Below, in pieces: positions 43,998-52,639 of a stretch of DNA of 64,000 nucleotides; the first letter of the stretch is position 1, and each line of letters begins with the position of its first letter. The notes under the pieces were generated by a model. That model made no database searches and had not been told where the DNA came from. It saw only the letters and a list, made by a program, of their open reading frames with translations. The DNA is from Paludibacteraceae bacterium. Lineage in GTDB: Bacteria; Bacteroidota; Bacteroidia; Bacteroidales; Paludibacteraceae. The DNA lies in NCBI GenBank assembly GCA_017962085.1, contig JAGCWA010000049.1:44679-108678 (forward strand), in the 5' to 3' direction. The position numbers and the translations under genes were made by a program.

Positions 43998-44047
43998 TTC
44001 TTAATTGACTACGTCGAACTACGTTTCAAAATTCTTAATTCTTAATT
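43996..44047 (-). repeat. Intergenic repeat, copy B (inverted relative to copy A)
   Basis: Overlaps the last bases of the wzc copy 3 stop codon and fills the gap to the next gene. Its reverse complement reads AATTAAGAATTAAGAATTTT, then GAAACGTAGTTCGACGTAG, then TCAATTAAG, matching copies at 40513 and 61505. Confidence 0.8.
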
Positions 44048-44050
44048 CCC

Positions 44051-45025
44051 ATGCCCTCCATCTCCATCATCTGCCCAGTCTACCAAGCCGAAGCATACTT
44101 GGACAGATGCGTGCAATCCATTCTGGCGCAGACCTTCACCGACTTCGAGCTGGTGCTGGTCGACGATGGCAGCCGTGACCGTAGCGGGGAGATGTGCGAC
44201 GAGTATGCCCGCAAGGACAGCCGCGTGCATGCCTACCATAAGCCCAACGGCGGACTCTGCAGCGCGCGGAACATGGGACTTGACCATATCTCGGGAGAAT
44301 ACTCCGTCCATGTGGACCCCGACGATTGGATGGAGCCCACCATGCTGGAGGAACTCTATGCGAAAGCGAAGGAGGAGGACGCGGACATGGTGATCTGCGA
44401 CATCTTCATCAACCGTAACGGCAAGCAATACTACTCCAAGCAGGAGCCAGAGGCGCTGGATCACGAAACGGTCATGAAGGGTTTCTTCCATGACCTCCAT
44501 TCCGCATGCTGGAACAAGCTGGTGCGCCGTTCCTGCTACACGAGCCGAGGCCTCCGCTTCCCCGACAAACTCTACATCTGGGAAGACATGTACTTCAACG
44601 CCTCCCTCTGCATGGAGAATATCAAAATCGTCTATTTGAACAAAGCATTCTATCACTACGACTGCTCTTCGAACCCTAATTCCTTGGTGCGGACCTGCCG
44701 CCCGGAAACCGTCGAATCGCAGAAGTGGGTGATCAGTCATTTCGAGCATATATTGCCGGATCCTTCGTGGCTGGACAACCTCAAGATGGGCACGAAAGAG
44801 CGCCTCTTCTATTCCAGGTTGGGCAACGGAAAGGATCTGTATGACCTCTATCCGGAGGTGAATGAAACATTCCTATCGGGAAGCCGCTCCGCATCCATTG
44901 TGGGACGGTGGACGACCCATGCGCTCAGACATCCGTCGCTTAGTGGCGCATACCGCCTGATGCTCTCCGCGGAAGAGTCCGCGAGAACGCTGGCCGGGAA
45001 AATGAAAAGGTTCTTTATAGGTTGA
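44051..45025 (+). CDS. GT2 glycosyltransferase
   Basis: A 324-residue family 2 enzyme: SIICPVYQAEAYLDRCVQSILAQTFTDFELVLVDDGSRD, GLCSARNMGLDHISGEYSVHVDPDDW with the DPD metal motif near residue 95, and WEDMYFN with the likely catalytic acid. C-terminal part helical. GC-rich like its neighbours. Its polymer assignment is unclear because it lies after the third wza-wzc pair and no priming enzyme or flippase is close by. Confidence 0.92.
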   Translation: MPSISIICPVYQAEAYLDRCVQSILAQTFTDFELVLVDDGSRDRSGEMCDEYARKDSRVHAYHKPNGGLCSARNMGLDHISGEYSVHVDPDDWMEPTMLEELYAKAKEEDADMVICDIFINRNGKQYYSKQEPEALDHETVMKGFFHDLHSACWNKLVRRSCYTSRGLRFPDKLYIWEDMYFNASLCMENIKIVYLNKAFYHYDCSSNPNSLVRTCRPETVESQKWVISHFEHILPDPSWLDNLKMGTKERLFYSRLGNGKDLYDLYPEVNETFLSGSRSASIVGRWTTHALRHPSLSGAYRLMLSAEESARTLAGKMKRFFIG

Positions 45026-45066
45026 CGGAGGAGGGGGAACCCTCTTCGTCGCAAACGCTATTTTGA

Positions 45067-46023
45067 ATGGACAAACGAATTGAAATGGACGGTAAAACTG
45101 TTCCCACACCGAAAGTGTCGGTCATCGTGCCGGTCTATGGTGTGGAGCACTACATCGAACGTTGCGCGCGCTCTCTGTTCTCGCAGACTTTCAAGAGCGT
45201 GGAGTTCATCTTCGTCAACGACTGCACGAAGGATGCTTCCATGAATGTGCTCTCCGACGTGAGGAAGGAGTATCCGGAGGCGGACGTCAAGGTCATCAAC
45301 CTAGAGCGCAACATGGGTCTGCCACAGGCTCGTCGGGCTGGGGTGGAGCAGGCTACAGGGGATTACATCCTGCATGTGGACTCCGACGACTGGATCGAGC
45401 CCGATATGTTGGAGATTCTCTATGAACGGGCGGTGGATACGGGTGCGGACATGGTATGCTGCGACTGGTCGGAGGAATATGAGGACCATGACGAGGTCCT
45501 CAGCCACTACGAAGCCTCCCGCGACACCTACTACGAGACGATCCTCTCCTTGGAGACGGACGCCTATGTTTGGAGCCGCTTGACGAAACGTGAGGCCTAC
45601 AACGGACTGGAGTTCCCGACCTGCAATATGTTCGAGGACTTCGTGATCACTTCGCAATTGGTGGCCAACTGCCACACCATCGAGTTCGTCCACACCCCGC
45701 TGTACCACTATCGGCGGAGCAACGCCTCCTCGATCCGCTCCTCGGCGGACACGAGGAAAATCCTCTCCCAGGAGGTTCGGAACATCTTCAACGTCTACCA
45801 ACGGGTGACGGAAAAGGAACCCGGGCAACATAAACGGGCGGTCGGACGAATGCTCTTCGCCATGGGGTACCACATCATGCGGCATAACCTGCATGATAGC
45901 CTCACGAAGGAGCAACGGTGCGCCATCTCCCATGGCATCGATTCCCTCCTGCCGAACAAGGACCTCGGATTCTCCATGACCAAGCAAATCGTGCTCTGGA
46001 TCAAGGAGAAGATCAAATACTGA
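45067..46023 (+). CDS. GT2 glycosyltransferase
   Basis: A 318-residue family 2 enzyme: VSVIVPVYGVEHYIERCARSLFSQTFKSVEFIFVNDCTKDAS, GLPQARRAGVEQATGDYILHVDSDDW (DSD near residue 105) and FEDFVITS. It has ten to fifteen extra residues before the first strand; a later start is not obvious. It is the last GC-rich glycosyltransferase before the Rpn-type gene. Confidence 0.92.
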   Translation: MDKRIEMDGKTVPTPKVSVIVPVYGVEHYIERCARSLFSQTFKSVEFIFVNDCTKDASMNVLSDVRKEYPEADVKVINLERNMGLPQARRAGVEQATGDYILHVDSDDWIEPDMLEILYERAVDTGADMVCCDWSEEYEDHDEVLSHYEASRDTYYETILSLETDAYVWSRLTKREAYNGLEFPTCNMFEDFVITSQLVANCHTIEFVHTPLYHYRRSNASSIRSSADTRKILSQEVRNIFNVYQRVTEKEPGQHKRAVGRMLFAMGYHIMRHNLHDSLTKEQRCAISHGIDSLLPNKDLGFSMTKQIVLWIKEKIKY

Positions 46024-46118
46024 ATCGGGCGACGGTGCGTCCCAATGGATTACGCCTTGGGATGGCATCACCCCTGAATCATTCTGACGTAAAATGTAAA
46101 TCCATAAAAAGAATTTAT

Positions 46119-46126
46119 TATCTTTG
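46119..46126 (+). promoter_or_regulatory. -7 promoter element before the Rpn-type gene
   Basis: TATCTTTG matches TAnnTTTG exactly. The expected -33 region (about 46093-46098) is only weakly similar to TTTG. The leader to the start codon at 46159 would be about 25 nt. Confidence 0.55.
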
Positions 46127-46158
46127 CGTCACATTCAAACAAAAAAAGCGAGACGACT

Positions 46159-47064
46159 ATGTCAAAATATCTGAGCCCCAAGGCGGACATAACCTTCAAG
46201 AAGGTGTTCGGTGAGCACAAGAACCTGACCATCAGTTTCTTGAATGCCCTGCTGGACTTCGAGGACAAGGCGAAGATCGTCTCCATCGAGTACCAGACAC
46301 CGGAGATGTTCCCCGAGACGCCCACGAGGAAGTACTCCATCGTGGACGTGCGCTGCAAGGATGACCGCGGGCGCTCCTTCATCGTGGAGATGCAGATGGT
46401 CTGGAACTCGGACTTCAAGCAACGCATCCTCCACAACACGACACGGGCCTACAGCAACCAGCTCGGGCAGGGCAAACCCTTCGCGGACGCCATGCCCGTC
46501 TATGCGCTCTGTCTTATCGACGACACCTTCGAACCGACGCTCAAGAGCAGGCCGGACGACATGTTGGTCAGGGAGTGCAGCCCCTACTACGGGCAGGACT
46601 TCTACCACCACTACATGCTGACGGAGGACGGACACCCCGACCGCATCATCGAAGGACTCAACATCATACTGGTGGAACTGCCGAAGTTCACACCCATGTC
46701 GGGTTCCGACAAACGGATGATGGCGCTCTGGTTGCGTTTCTTGACCGAGATAGACGAGCAGACGACCGTCGTGCCGAAAGAGATGCTCAATTCCGAGGAG
46801 ATCAAGGAGGCACTCGGCATCGTGGAACGTTCCGTCTACACGGACGCCCAGATCCTCGCCTACGACAAGTTCTGGCAAGATGTCGACTACTCCAACCACT
46901 TCGACCCAGACTACCACTTCGGGCTGGGAAAAAGGGAAGGAGTAGCGGAAGGCGAACAAAAAGAGAAGATCCGCACCGCAAAGAAAATGCGACAAAAGGG
47001 CATGTCATCAGAAGACATCGCCGATATAACCGGACTTCCCAAAGAGGAGATCGAAAGGCTGTAG
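46159..47064 (+). CDS. Rpn-family recombination nuclease / PD-(D/E)XK nuclease-family transposase-like protein
   Basis: A 301-residue protein starting KYLSPKADITFKKVFGEHKN, the hallmark of the Rpn/PDDEXK transposase-like family. The nuclease core is YSIVDVRCKDDRGRSFIVEMQ with D63, E77 and Q79. The C-terminus has a charged helix and a helix-turn-helix-like tail (GMSSEDIADITGLPKEEIERL). Such proteins promote RecA-independent recombination or act as mobile genes in Bacteroidetes. It is intact and stands at the left edge of the repeat-flanked KAP gene, so it may be connected with the rearrangement there; that is only a suggestion. Confidence 0.9.
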   Translation: MSKYLSPKADITFKKVFGEHKNLTISFLNALLDFEDKAKIVSIEYQTPEMFPETPTRKYSIVDVRCKDDRGRSFIVEMQMVWNSDFKQRILHNTTRAYSNQLGQGKPFADAMPVYALCLIDDTFEPTLKSRPDDMLVRECSPYYGQDFYHHYMLTEDGHPDRIIEGLNIILVELPKFTPMSGSDKRMMALWLRFLTEIDEQTTVVPKEMLNSEEIKEALGIVERSVYTDAQILAYDKFWQDVDYSNHFDPDYHFGLGKREGVAEGEQKEKIRTAKKMRQKGMSSEDIADITGLPKEEIERL

Positions 47065-47151
47065 ATAACTCCTCATGGAACTGTAGCTCCAACAAATATA
47101 GCCCAAGGCAATGCCCTGTGTTTCCTAATGTGTTGATGTGTATATACCAAT

Positions 47152-47274
47152 CAATGGGATGTGATCCATTTCGCGTCTCATCGTTTCCAATCGATAAATA
47201 ACAATGTTTCCTCAGTCCAATCAACTGAAAGCGGGTGCCGTTCTGAACTATGTCGTCATAGTGCTGAATGTGTT
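47152..47274 (+). repeat. 123-bp direct repeat, left copy
   Basis: Matches 50353-50475 with five mismatches by eye and a constant offset of 3201 bp. Weaker similarity with small indels extends about 20 bp further left. It includes the leader and the first 24 codons of a flippase gene. The pair exactly brackets the KAP NTPase gene. Confidence 0.9.
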
Positions 47275-47296
47275 AAAAGGAATCATCCAGAGATAA
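47204..47296 (+). pseudogene. Flippase (Wzx) gene fragment, left copy
   Basis: ATG at 47204 opens a 30-codon frame. The first 24 residues (starting MFPQSNQLKAGAVLNYVV) are typical of the N-terminus of an oligosaccharide flippase; after codon 24 the sequence changes to unrelated residues and stops at 47296. The rest of the gene is missing. The preceding 47065-47151 hold only a motif like AAGGCAATGCCCTG that is common in Bacteroidales intergenic sequence. Confidence 0.75.
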
Positions 47297-47339
47297 TCAG
47301 CATTATGCTATATTAAGAAGATTTATTAGGATAAATTAA

Positions 47340-50267
47340 ATGAAAGCTTTTATACTAGACCAAGAGCGAGAACTTGACTCTTCGAACGATTTATTAAAAA
47401 CTAGCGTTTACGCCAATAATCTTGTTAGTTTAATAGAGAAAGCACCACAAGACAAGGCTTTCACTATAGGTGTGTTTGGCGGTTGGGGTACGGGAAAGTC
47501 TTCTATTATTAAAACGGCACAGAAAAAGATAGGAAAAGAAGGTGTAAAGTTCATTACATATGATGCATGGAAATATGCTAATGATTCATTTCGCAGGATG
47601 TTTCTTTTGAAAGTCCAACAAGAGCTGGAAATCCAACAGACTGACGAAATGATGCGTTTTTATCAGTCAGAAACGATAGAAGCGAAACCTAAAAGTAAGT
47701 TAAGTGCCAAAGGATTATTTCTTGCCGGAGTTGTTTTACTCATTTTGAGTATTGTTGTTATATTTATCTTGCCCAAAGTAAAAATAGAATGGAAAATAGC
47801 TATACCAACTCTTGGAACTTTTCTAATAGCTCTTTTTAATGGTTGTTTTTATGACTTGAGGCTAACTGTAAATAAACCCACATTGTTTGCTCCAGAGCAG
47901 TTTGAAGCCTGCTTCAAAAAAATGATGAGTAAATGCCTAAAACAAAAAAAAGATGACGGCAAAAGTGATGGTGACAAAAATAAAATAGAAAAACTAATCA
48001 TTGTAATTGACAATATCGACCGATGTCCAAGCGATATAGCATATCAGTTGCTGACAGATATTAAGACTTTTTTAAGTGATGAGGAATACAATTTGGTTTT
48101 TATAGTTCCAGTAGATGATGAGGCCTTAAAAAAACATTTATTCCGTCGTTCGAATAAGGGCATAGGAGATGAAACGAACATAGATAAAGAGAAAGATGAG
48201 TTCTTAAGAAAAATCTTTAATGTGACACTACGTATTAAGCCCCATCAAGAAACTGATCTGCATCATTTTGCCCATGAGATTAATACAAAAAATAACCTTG
48301 GCTATAATAATGATACTTTGGCAATAGTAGCCAAAGTGTTTGCTGATAATCCTCGAAGAATAATTCAATTGCTTAATAATCTAAATGGAGAGTTGGCTTT
48401 GTATGAAAAAAATTTTGCCGAAGAAAACGAAACAGCTATCTGTGTCGCTTTGATTCTGCGAGAAGAATACCCTGATTTTTACAAAGAAACGACGAAAGAT
48501 TTAAATATTATTTATAATAGTGATAAGGAGGACTATAATGAATCCTTAAACGCTTTTATGAGAGTGAGTTGTAGTATTATAAAGAGGACATCGCCAGATG
48601 CATTGTATCGTATATTTACTAATACATCCTCTATTTTCAATGACTTGCCTGACGATATACAGAAATCTGTACGCACATTCGATGTCGACAAGGTAAATGA
48701 ATTCGCAAATACAAATAGTGAAAAGAAAGCAATTCTAGTTGATTATGCTATTGAATCAATGAAGATGGATGTCCAATACGGAGCAACATCACAAACGACA
48801 CAATGGATTGACTTTTATTGTCAACTATATAAAGCGAATGTTTTTGATGAATCAACATTGCATAAAATAAATGAATTATTTGTATTTTCCTATTCTGATG
48901 CCATACCTCACACCAGTTGTCCAAATGAATTATGTTATATGGCCTACAAAATGGAATTTTTGGGTATGATAGAACTTCTTGACTGTATTACAGAATATTT
49001 AGAATCAAACAAGGATCAAGATGATAATGCTAATTATGTTGGTATATTTAGAGGTTATTTAAGCAACCTGAATTCAGAATTAGATTGTAAAGGAATAGCC
49101 AATTTAGTTGGGAATTATTATGTGAAACATCCTATAGATTTTGATATAGCATATACAGACACTCAAAAGAAACTCTTGTTTAATGATTCTTTTGTAACTA
49201 AACAAATAGAAAATATGACCGCCACGGATAATCGTGTACATGTTAAAAATATTATTTGGTGCATCAAGAATAATAAAGGGCTTTCAGGTGACACTTATTT
49301 ATCACTATTTGACAAGTACATAGAATTGTTTGGGAATAGGGCAAAAAACATAGGAGAGTATACAAAACTAATTAACCAGTTATTACCTATTTTTGAGACT
49401 ATAGAAACTTCTTCACTCACAGATCAACCACAATCACTTTATGATATAGTTATAAATACACCTTTAAGTAATCCATATAGAGGTTTAATCATTGATGCGA
49501 TTGACGAAGAACAAGCTAAGATTGTAGTTCCATTCTGCTATGAAATAATGCGTATTTCTGGGGGGGAGATTAACATAAATAACGCTATAAATAGATTATT
49601 CTTAAAATGTCAAGATGCGGTTTTAGAAGGAGCCCTAAAGATACATTCATTAAATATTTCCATACAACCTTTGGCCACTACACTTATAAATGTTGATGAC
49701 TACAACAATCATAATGTGTTGTCTATACTGGAGATAATATTATCTCGACAAAGTGATGGTAGTCTGATGTTAGACAAGGGAACAATTAGGAATAAAATAA
49801 ACAATTTGATTGATAATGTTACCAATAATAACGTTGAAAAGCTTATTCTAAAGTTGGTTGAGGATGATCAACTATTAGATATAGTGACAAAATATGTTTC
49901 TCAATTGGATAGCGAAACAATTAATAAGTTGCCAACATCTGTAGCAAAATATGCAGTAACCACTTTTAATAAAGATACAGCCGGTGCATACAAGGACAAT
50001 GTAGAATTTTTGATTCTTGTTTTAAAGCATGGAGACGCTTCTCAAAAGAAAGAAGTTGTTCGACTAATGAAAGATAAGATTATCAATGAGGATGATTTAG
50101 ACACGGTAGTAAAAGTTCTTGATCATCTTGTTACAGACAACAAAAAAATGCTTGAAAATTTAGTAGGAGAACTTGAAGAAGTTAAAAACAGTGAGAAAGT
50201 AGAAGAAGTAACTAAAGAACGTATATCTGAATTAATTAAGAAGTTATCGTCGTTACAAAAGAAATAA
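47340..50267 (+). CDS. KAP-family P-loop NTPase
   Basis: A 975-residue KAP NTPase. Walker A is GGWGTGKS (residues 47-54). Two transmembrane helices (about 125-145 and 152-171) interrupt the NTPase domain, as is usual in the KAP family. Walker B is IIVIDNIDRCP (about 220-230), and FIVPVDDEAL with a following Arg-rich helix completes the core. The last 550 residues are helical with no recognised domain and end in a Glu/Lys coiled coil. KAP proteins are membrane-associated; some, such as PifA, exclude phages. This copy is strongly AT-rich and lies alone between two direct repeats, like a cargo gene. A defence role is inferred. Confidence 0.9.
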   Translation: MKAFILDQERELDSSNDLLKTSVYANNLVSLIEKAPQDKAFTIGVFGGWGTGKSSIIKTAQKKIGKEGVKFITYDAWKYANDSFRRMFLLKVQQELEIQQTDEMMRFYQSETIEAKPKSKLSAKGLFLAGVVLLILSIVVIFILPKVKIEWKIAIPTLGTFLIALFNGCFYDLRLTVNKPTLFAPEQFEACFKKMMSKCLKQKKDDGKSDGDKNKIEKLIIVIDNIDRCPSDIAYQLLTDIKTFLSDEEYNLVFIVPVDDEALKKHLFRRSNKGIGDETNIDKEKDEFLRKIFNVTLRIKPHQETDLHHFAHEINTKNNLGYNNDTLAIVAKVFADNPRRIIQLLNNLNGELALYEKNFAEENETAICVALILREEYPDFYKETTKDLNIIYNSDKEDYNESLNAFMRVSCSIIKRTSPDALYRIFTNTSSIFNDLPDDIQKSVRTFDVDKVNEFANTNSEKKAILVDYAIESMKMDVQYGATSQTTQWIDFYCQLYKANVFDESTLHKINELFVFSYSDAIPHTSCPNELCYMAYKMEFLGMIELLDCITEYLESNKDQDDNANYVGIFRGYLSNLNSELDCKGIANLVGNYYVKHPIDFDIAYTDTQKKLLFNDSFVTKQIENMTATDNRVHVKNIIWCIKNNKGLSGDTYLSLFDKYIELFGNRAKNIGEYTKLINQLLPIFETIETSSLTDQPQSLYDIVINTPLSNPYRGLIIDAIDEEQAKIVVPFCYEIMRISGGEININNAINRLFLKCQDAVLEGALKIHSLNISIQPLATTLINVDDYNNHNVLSILEIILSRQSDGSLMLDKGTIRNKINNLIDNVTNNNVEKLILKLVEDDQLLDIVTKYVSQLDSETINKLPTSVAKYAVTTFNKDTAGAYKDNVEFLILVLKHGDASQKKEVVRLMKDKIINEDDLDTVVKVLDHLVTDNKKMLENLVGELEEVKNSEKVEEVTKERISELIKKLSSLQKK

Positions 50268-50352
50268 AATATCATACTTCCTCTCGAGTCATACAACCCT
50301 ATCGGTCGACGCACTGAAAAATAGAATGTTGATATATATATAAACCGACAAA

Positions 50353-50475
50353 CAATGGGATGTGATCCATTTCGCGTCTCATCGTTTCCAATCAATAAAT
50401 AACAATGTTTCCTCAGTCCAATCAACTGAAAGCTGGAGCCGTTCTGAACTATGTCGTCATAGTTTTGAATGTGTT
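50353..50475 (+). repeat. 123-bp direct repeat, right copy
   Basis: Partner of 47152-47274 (five mismatches). In this copy the flippase frame continues past the repeat end for another 19 codons, so the right copy is the longer remnant. The bases from 50537 to 50629 hold no gene or clear promoter. Confidence 0.9.
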
Positions 50476-50536
50476 GGTGGAATTGCTGTATACCCCTTAT
50501 ATGCTTCGTATGATTGGGCAAACAAAAGAACAATAA
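50405..50536 (+). pseudogene. Flippase (Wzx) gene fragment, right copy
   Basis: A 43-codon frame from ATG 50405 to a stop at 50536. It reads as a normal flippase N-terminus through LLYTPYMLRMIGQ, where intact members of the family continue with a Gly-Leu-Tyr segment. Here it ends after TKEQ. It is therefore a truncated flippase gene. An intact but unrelated-subfamily flippase gene begins 94 bp downstream. Confidence 0.75.
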
Positions 50537-50629
50537 TATTGAAATAGGAGATTGATGCGTATATGTCTAAGTCGAAAAACGTTCTTGCATTTTTCTTAAA
50601 TATCTAACTATCAACTTAAAATTTTATCG

Positions 50630-52165
50630 ATGCAAGATAATCAATCGAACAATACTAGATTGGCAAAAAACACTCTTCTTTTATATGGAAGGATGTTTAT
50701 TACCATGCTTATCAGTCTATATACGTCTAGGGTTGTATTAAAAGCTCTTGGGGTAGAAGATTATGGTATATATAATGTTGTTGGAGGCGTTGTCAGTATG
50801 TTTAGTATGTTAAGCTCTTCAATGATTGTTTCTACACAAAGATTTATATCGTACGAGCTAGGAAGATCAGAAGAAAATAAACTAAACAAAATATTTTGTA
50901 CAAGTATAAACATTCACGCTTTAATTTCTGTAATTATTGTTTTATTGTTAGAAACAATAGGGTTATGGTTTTTATATTATAAACTAGTCATTCCAACAGA
51001 AAGAATATCATGTGCATTTTGGGTATTTCAAATATCCATTCTAACAACAATAATTTCATTTACAAGTTTCCCATACAATGCAATAATTATTGCACATGAA
51101 AGAATGTCCATTTTTGCTCTAATGTCAATATTGGAGACTGTTTTAAAATTAGGGATTGCGATATCATTGTCATACATAAATAATTACGACATCTTACTTG
51201 TATATTCGATAATGATAGCTTCCGTTCAATTATTGATGAGGTTTTTATATTCTCAGTATTGTAATAAAAACTTTAAAGAAGCATCATACCACCTTATTTT
51301 TGACAAGGCTCTATTTAAAGACATGTTAGGTTTTGCAGGATGGAATATGTTTGCAAGTTCGGCAACTGTTTTAAGTAATCAAGGTACAAATATCCTTTTA
51401 AACATGTTTTTTGGACCTGTTGTAAATGCGGCCAGAGGCATAGCTGTACAAGTTCAAAATACATTAACTCAGTTTTCATCGAGTTTTCAAACTGCACTAA
51501 ATCCTCAAATTGTAAAACTATATGCAGCAAACGAAGAGGATAAAATGAAAACACTTGTGCTTAAAAGCTGTAAATTTACATATATTTTACTGCTCATAAT
51601 ATCAATTCCTATACTAATAGAAACAGATTTTATATTACACATTTGGTTAGGTGAAGTTCCTGAATATACAATAGTCTTTGTGAGGATAATGATTGTGACA
51701 ATTATTATAGAAATGATAGCTAGACCTTTAACAATGGCTGTGGAAGCGACTAAAAAAATAAGAAAATATAAAATAATTACAAGTTGTGTAATGCTTATGG
51801 TCTTGCCGACTTCATATCTGTTGCTAAAAAATGGATCGGATGCCTACATGGTTTTATTAATTCAACTAATTCTATCCATAATTACATACATAGTTAGACT
51901 TGATCAAACAAAAAAATTAATTAACATTTCATTCCGTATGTTTATTAATAACGTTCTAATACCATGTATTAAAGTATCTATTCCTTCAATAACAATACCT
52001 ATTGTTCTTCGATTGAATTTGCATTGCACGACAAATACAACAATCATTATTATTATATCGACTTTCATTATATCAATTATATCTTCATATTATGCCGGAT
52101 TGAGTCATAATGAGCGCTATTTTGTCTTATGTAAAGTGAAATACTATGCTCAAAAATTATTTTAA
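50630..52165 (+). CDS. Oligosaccharide flippase (Wzx-like, MOP superfamily)
   Basis: A 511-residue polytopic membrane protein starting NTRLAKNTLLLYGRMFITMLISLYTSRVVLKALGVEDYGIYNVVGG, about 12-14 hydrophobic segments. It is of the same subfamily as the gene at 30144 but far more AT-rich, so it came from another source. It is the only complete flippase of the low-GC cluster and would export its repeat unit. It is not derived from the truncated flippase at 50405, whose N-terminus is of a different type. Confidence 0.93.
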   Translation: MQDNQSNNTRLAKNTLLLYGRMFITMLISLYTSRVVLKALGVEDYGIYNVVGGVVSMFSMLSSSMIVSTQRFISYELGRSEENKLNKIFCTSINIHALISVIIVLLLETIGLWFLYYKLVIPTERISCAFWVFQISILTTIISFTSFPYNAIIIAHERMSIFALMSILETVLKLGIAISLSYINNYDILLVYSIMIASVQLLMRFLYSQYCNKNFKEASYHLIFDKALFKDMLGFAGWNMFASSATVLSNQGTNILLNMFFGPVVNAARGIAVQVQNTLTQFSSSFQTALNPQIVKLYAANEEDKMKTLVLKSCKFTYILLLIISIPILIETDFILHIWLGEVPEYTIVFVRIMIVTIIIEMIARPLTMAVEATKKIRKYKIITSCVMLMVLPTSYLLLKNGSDAYMVLLIQLILSIITYIVRLDQTKKLINISFRMFINNVLIPCIKVSIPSITIPIVLRLNLHCTTNTTIIIIISTFIISIISSYYAGLSHNERYFVLCKVKYYAQKLF

Positions 52166-52218
52166 TTTGTATTATAAATTATATTCATCATTTGTCATTT
52201 ATAAATAATAAAACAAAA

Positions 52219-52632
52219 ATGGTAATAGGATATACAACTGGTGTTTTTGATATGTTTCACATTGGTCATTTAAACATCCTACGTAAAGCGAAAGAACAAT
52301 GTGACTACTTGATTGTTGGAGTAAGTACGGACGAATTAGTTCAACGTGAAAAAAATAAAACACCAATTATTCCATATAAAGACAGATTTTCAATTGTAGA
52401 ATCCATTAAATATGTTGACTCTGTAGTACCTCAGATAGATAAAAATAAAATGGCAGCATGGGAAAGACTTCATTTTAATAAAATGTTTGTTGGGTCTGAT
52501 TGGAAAGGGACCGAAACTTGGAATAAATTTGAGGAACAATTTAAACCATTAAACGTAGAAATCATATATTTAGATCATACTGATGGAATTAGTTCAACTG
52601 TACTAAGAAACAAATTGAATAGCATAGAATAG
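52219..52632 (+). CDS. Glycerol-3-phosphate cytidylyltransferase-like protein (TagD family)
   Basis: A 137-residue nucleotidyltransferase. I chose ATG 52219, since the upstream TTG at 52192 adds nine residues unlike the family. The catalytic GVFDMFHIGHLNILRKAK (HIGH motif) is near residues 8-25, and DGISSTVLRNKL near the C-terminus matches the ISTTxI region. TagD makes CDP-glycerol from CTP and glycerol-3-phosphate. The next gene is a CDP-glycerol glycerophosphotransferase, so a glycerol-phosphate substituent is the likely product; other polyol or amino-alcohol phosphates cannot be excluded. Confidence 0.9.
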   Translation: MVIGYTTGVFDMFHIGHLNILRKAKEQCDYLIVGVSTDELVQREKNKTPIIPYKDRFSIVESIKYVDSVVPQIDKNKMAAWERLHFNKMFVGSDWKGTETWNKFEEQFKPLNVEIIYLDHTDGISSTVLRNKLNSIE

Positions 52633-52639
52633 TTTAGTT

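Noticed and set aside
46159-47064. Insertion sequence with terminal inverted repeats around the Rpn-type gene
   Set aside because: I could not find matching terminal repeats or a target-site duplication around it.
47340-50267. KAP gene as part of a multi-gene defence island
   Set aside because: No second defence gene lies between the repeats; neighbours are polysaccharide genes, so only a single-gene cargo is supported.
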